A stretch of DNA of 64,000 nt, from assembly GCF_017654505.1 (NCBI RefSeq), contig NC_054565.1, positions 4,959,474 through 5,023,473 of the forward strand. Reading direction: 5' to 3'. How positions within the stretch are numbered: position 1 is the stretch's first letter; each line of letters starts with the position of its first letter. Below the pieces are notes generated by a model that was not told the origin of the DNA, ran no database searches, and saw only the letters and a list, made by a program, of their open reading frames with translations. This document shows positions 59,890 to 64,000 of this stretch, in pieces. Position numbers and translations under genes: made by a program. The stretch comes from Polyodon spathula. Lineage: Eukaryota; Chordata; Actinopteri; Acipenseriformes; Polyodontidae.

Positions 59890-60425
59890 AACAGGTGTTT
59901 AGGGACGTCAGAGACGGGAGACTCGGCACCAGTTCGGCTTGTCGCGCGAGGGGGACAAGGTTGCAACATTGCTGTCACAAACCATGAGACGAGATGCTGC
60001 AGGAGATCGACAGCGGGAAGCCGAGCCTTTTTGGGATTGGTGGCTTGTGCACCGGGGGCGTGCCCTGGACACGGGGATAAGTAACGGGGCAGCAAAGACA
60101 AGCTGCTGCTGGACTGAGAGAAGACTGGAGAACAGACAAGGATAGCCAGAGAGAAGCAGGACTAAAGAGAACCAGGAAAGAAACCAGAGACGGTACTTAG
60201 CTGGCTGTAGCACACGGCCGCAACAGTGTGCTTTGGACTCTATTTTTTTTATTTTGTCACAGTGTGAGTAGCACTACTCTGCTCAGCTGTAGTTGCACAA
60301 CTGGCTAGTATAGCAGCAAGCTTTTACCTGTCAAGCATAGAGTCCCAGCTTAATAAACCGTGCATTTGAGAAATTGCAAAACCTGCATGAGCCTGCTTCA
60401 TATTCCACCAGCCCTACGATATATT
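59890..60425 (+). mobile_element. Possible LTR-like or retroelement end, with GC-rich 5' part
   Basis: A locally GC-rich stretch (59900-60110) is followed by a purine-rich block, a T-rich run, and CAGCTTAATAAACCGTGC with its AATAAA near 60351. The sequence then ends in short C-rich DNA. This order resembles an LTR (U3-R-U5), but no second LTR or target duplication is visible. Confidence 0.3.
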
Positions 60426-60864
60426 GGTGATATACAGGAATCGCCTAATGTAACATAGAGCTGATATTTTCAATATGGGATTAAAACCTTCTTAAAACTA
60501 TTCTTGTGATAACCAAAGCAACAACCGGTTCAAAACAGAATGCTCATGTTCTGCAATACAACGGTAACGCATACGACACACCAAAAATGACACATGCACA
60601 ATCCCCACAACTCTTATTAGAGATAATAAGATAATATATATATAATATTATATTCCTTATTGATCGCCTTGCTATAGCAAATTAAACATGCCGACTCTCT
60701 CCAAACACAGAATATTGTACTTATTACATAGATATACCTTCCAAATATTCGGTTGACAGATAGGTAAATTGGTAGGTTATGTTGATGGGGCGCTGATAAA
60801 TCCTAAGGATCAAGTACAAGTAAAAAAAGCTTGATAACATGCGAACTCAAGCTGTGCAACAGAA

Positions 60865-61005
60865 TTGGGCATGCCATTTAAATATCACGTGGCTCAGTTT
60901 ATCGAGCGCTGAGCAACGGAGAAACTGACTATTTTGCCTCCCCAACCTGCGGGGGCGCCAGAGCCAATGCAACGCTCCCTGTGGAATTCCACGCATGATG
61001 CAACG
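60865..61005 (-). mobile_element. SINE family A, internal fragment
   Basis: GAGAAACTGACTATTTTGCC, TCCCCAACCTGCGGGGGCGC and AATGCAACGCTCCCTGTGGA fit the middle of family A as seen at 24.54-24.64 kb. Confidence 0.65.
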
Positions 61006-61998
61006 CTTATGCAACTGCGTTCTGTTTAATAATCTCCAGTCTTTGGACAATTTGAGTCAATTATGCATCATGATGTAAGACATAACAACTTTCACAACTT
61101 GAGATCTGCGATGAAGGCTTTATAACGCCATCTTAAAGACGAAATCACACTGACATAGCATCAAGTACTCCTAAAATGGCACCACAGCATTTGTTACAAA
61201 CTGAAAGTACTGTCACTGAAAATTGCATGTTTGTAACTCGTAGCCATTAACACTTTTACTGTAATTTATTGAGATCTGTTAAAAGATATCATTTTCACAG
61301 CATTATAAGAAATATTATGACAACACATTTGACAACTTGTGGTATAAATACTATGTTGTGCTGGTTTCTAAAGAGAGGGATGATGCACATAGTGTTATGC
61401 AGCCTCCAAGAAGCATTGCTGAAACATCGTACTGTGTTTATTGATCATTACCATTCAGGTAAAGCTGACAGGCTTACAAGCTGGGTTTCACTGTTGTGTG
61501 CCTGCTGTCATTTCTTTTCAAATGGCTTTCACACGTGCCATAATTTCTATTTACAGGTGGGTATTTTTATTTGAAAATAAGACATTGACTTGGCTGTTCA
61601 TCCATATAAAATACTGTGGCACCATCCCAAACCACTATAGGACACTCCAGAAACATTTATAGAGCACTGTAAAAACAAACAAAAAAAGACATCCGAAGAC
61701 TGGTGTGCAAAGCTACAAATACCCTATTCATGCGATCATCACAATTTGAAAACACTACAAATTGCTACCAAACACATTTTTAAAATCATATACGGCACAA
61801 ATGAGGCCAGTTGTATGAGCAGCGACCCCCCAAAGGGTTTGAGCGGGTTGATCACAGCTATCCTTGTGATTGAAATAAACACAGCACTGGGGATGTTTAT
61901 GGGGTGCTCTGCTGATATAACAAGCACAATGTATGAAATAAAAACATGTTTAGTGATGTGACGGCACGTTGACAAATGATGGCTTTCCCAAATATGTA

Positions 61999-62275
61999 CA
62001 GCTATGGCTAAAGGTTTTGCATCACCCTATGAATTAACGAATTGTGCTACATAAAGTCAAATGAAACCTGTTGAATAATGTTGCGTTAACATATTGAATT
62101 GCATTCAAAATCTAACATGACATACTGTACTATTATGGCTTCTGGTATAATTTTGTAGTTTCTTTTTTTACTTGATGTTAAATAAAATGAATTATGTTCA
62201 TACAGTTTTGTTTTTTTTATTAATTATGTCTCAATCCTAAAATTCCAGGTGATGCTAAACTTTTAGCCATAGCTG
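61999..62275 (+). mobile_element. Intact TA-flanked MITE, family T (277 bp)
   Basis: The ends CAGCTATGGCTAAAGGTTTT and the reverse complement of the right end (CAGCTATGGCTAAAAGTTTA) match over about 30 bp, including GCATCACC. TA stands on both sides (61997-61998, 62276-62277). The A+T-rich interior has no frame. Mobilisation by a Tc1/mariner transposase is inferred from the TA target. Confidence 0.9.
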
Positions 62276-62884
62276 TAGAATGTGTCTATAAATACCACAG
62301 GTAAGAAGACTGGAGAAACGCCATTAGTTGTCTCTCCATCCCACTGAAGATTTAATGATAGCACTAGCTTGGCTCTGTAGCTCATTATAAAACTGAAGTG
62401 CTGTCCTTTATCGAGACGTTCCTTATTAAAATGAAAGTCATTAGAACTGTGATTTCACACTGTCACAAAACTCAAAACCGGTTCCTCAAAGGATGCTGTC
62501 TGGTTTGTTAAAAGGCCTCTTTGTGTGCCAGCCTGTTGAAATGTGATCACGTCACATTGGATTAGGGTCTGGTGCAATCTCAGGAAGCTGCTTCGTGGAT
62601 TGAGTGATCTGCTTGGATCTCAGATAGATACACTGAGCAGCAGGACCAAGCAGGGTCAATCCTTCTCCTTGGATTCAGCTGATCACACAAAGTACCTACA
62701 GGAAATAAAATGCTGGGGTTTTTTTTGGCGTGCATTGGTAATTTACAAAACTCTCTGGTCTTGACCGCTAGTAGGAACTTATTCTGACATTTATTTGTGT
62801 GTGTGTGTGTGTATTTATTTTTGTTAATATATATGTATTCGTCTTTTATTTTATATGTTAAGAAAAACAACTAATGTCTTCACC

Positions 62885-62945
62885 AAGTTTCAGGGAGGGA
62901 GGGAGCAGTCAGAGAGGGAGGGAGCAGCCAGGGAGGGTGGAAGGC
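62885..62945. repeat. Short GGAGGGAGCAG tandem
   Basis: GGGAGGGAGCAGTCAGAGA and GGGAGGGAGCAGCCAGGGA are adjacent variant units. Confidence 0.75.
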
Positions 62946-63028
62946 AAGGAGGGAGGTTTCCGCCTCAGCTGACCTGTCAGGGATGATCAGTCAGCCAGGC
63001 TGGGAGCTGAGACACCAGGGTCATTAGC

Positions 63029-63032
<4 letters not shown>

Positions 63033-63107
<75 letters not shown>
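63033..63107. repeat. (GA)n microsatellite
   Basis: About 37 perfect GA dinucleotides. An impure CA-rich stretch follows at 63180-63250. Confidence 0.97.
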
Positions 63108-63108
<1 letters not shown>

Positions 63109-64000
63109 CCACACAGCTATTAATATTCCATCTTGAGAGTATTACACACGCAGCAGCGAGCACACGGCACTGTCACGCAACAGGGCACACTCACACGAAC
63201 ACATACACACATAAACACACACACACCAACACAAACACACACCGACACGCAGACGCCCACGGGCACAGATGCACATGCAAAGCAATCTTCCAGGGAGACA
63301 CACACAGACCAGAGGAAAGCCTGTTAATATTCCATACGTCCACCTCTCCACTCCCTCACTCCCTTCCTGCAAACCTCTTTCCACTCTCTCCTTGACAGAA
63401 AACTGACACTGAATGAAATTGATAGGCACAGGCAAGAAGCCAGCCAGCAAGATAAATCGATATTATATATTATAACACAAGAGTCACTGACAAAGAAATC
63501 TCAGTTGAAACATCTAATTTTATAGCTAAGGGCCAGAGATAGCAGAGAGCAGACAGCAGACAGACAGAAGGGGACACAGACCCAACAGGTACAATAAGCA
63601 AATCCATTTTACAGTCTGGTTGCTGTGCTCCCAGTTGCAGTCCAGCAGTGCTCCATGCTACCTTTCGACTGGGTCTCAGCCCCCACCCCCCTGGAGCTCT
63701 CACCGCCCCGGGCACTCCATCTACCCCTCCTCCACATCCTCCACTCAAGTGGCACACTGCCAGGATAGCCAACTCTGCCTGACCTACTTATTGTGGTTCA
63801 GTGGCTTGTCAATTTCACAGCTCTTTAACCCTTTTAAAAGAAGCACTTGCCAGCCTTTTAAATAGCATCGTTCCCCTCTCCATAGCTGAACTACCATTCT
63901 CACAGCCCTCCTGGACTTTGATATAGCAGCCCTTACAAAAGTGTACCACAGTGCAAGCACAGCCAGGAGTCATAAAGCGTGGTGATAACAAGTAAAGCAC

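Larger units (their letters stand above)
47276..64000 (-). other. Presumed foxo6 intron 1 (continues beyond the window)
   Basis: No forkhead N-terminal half or FoxO N-terminal AKT motif is seen on the minus strand upstream of exon 2, so this stretch is most simply intron 1. Besides the repeats listed separately, 47300-49090, 52900-56200, 57280-58860 and 60430-63000 hold mostly unique-looking A+T-rich DNA with no coding signal that I can support. Intron status is inferred from the acceptor and the known FoxO gene structure; a missed exon or nested gene cannot be excluded. Confidence 0.6.

Overview
The window looks like vertebrate nuclear DNA, most likely from a non-teleost ray-finned fish such as a sturgeon or paddlefish. 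The one real protein-coding gene is a FoxO forkhead gene split by an intron. The rest is typical fish repeat DNA: Tc1-like transposon remains, tRNA-derived SINEs, CR1/L2-like LINE tails, TA-flanked and hAT-type MITEs, and many long microsatellites. The lineage call is inferred from repeat style, not from a diagnostic marker. There are two runs of exactly 500 N.

Layout: 45683-47257 on the minus strand is the second coding exon of a FOXO6-type gene. It opens with the third forkhead helix at a clear splice acceptor and ends at a stop codon after the conserved FoxO C-terminus. Positions 47258-64000 would be intron 1 (and perhaps more); no exon 1 was found, so the intron probably exceeds 16.7 kb. 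Positions 1-45682 lie 3' of the stop codon: first the 3' UTR, whose end I could not place, then intergenic DNA with no second gene that I can support.

The intron and 3' flank are dominated by repeats. In order: a 44-bp tandem array (2.1-2.5 kb); two copies of a TA-flanked MITE (1.2 and 10.9 kb); an hAT-type MITE with an 8-bp duplication (6.8 kb); a long-armed palindromic family (0.5, 14.3, 15.1, 20.5 kb); a 40-bp array (15.7-16.0 kb); two SINE families (16.6, 21.2, 24.4, 27.7, 32.6, 41.0, 42.1, 56.3, 60.9 kb); a truncated Tc1 transposon (22.2-23.1 kb); a telomere-like repeat inside an inverted-repeat element (26.1-26.4 kb); a large inverted repeat (40.7-41.8 kb); a 60-bp array (43.0-43.2 kb); long polypurine tracts (37.5, 49.4, 50.8 kb); a 650-bp terminal-inverted-repeat element (51.2-51.8 kb); and a SINE with five tandem head units (56.3-56.7 kb).

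I see no multi-gene system. The observations most worth following are: a FOXO6-type protein that keeps the third AKT/CK1 phosphorylation block reported missing in mammalian FOXO6; a telomeric repeat carried inside a mobile element; and a SINE whose tRNA-like head has been multiplied into a ~77-bp tandem array.
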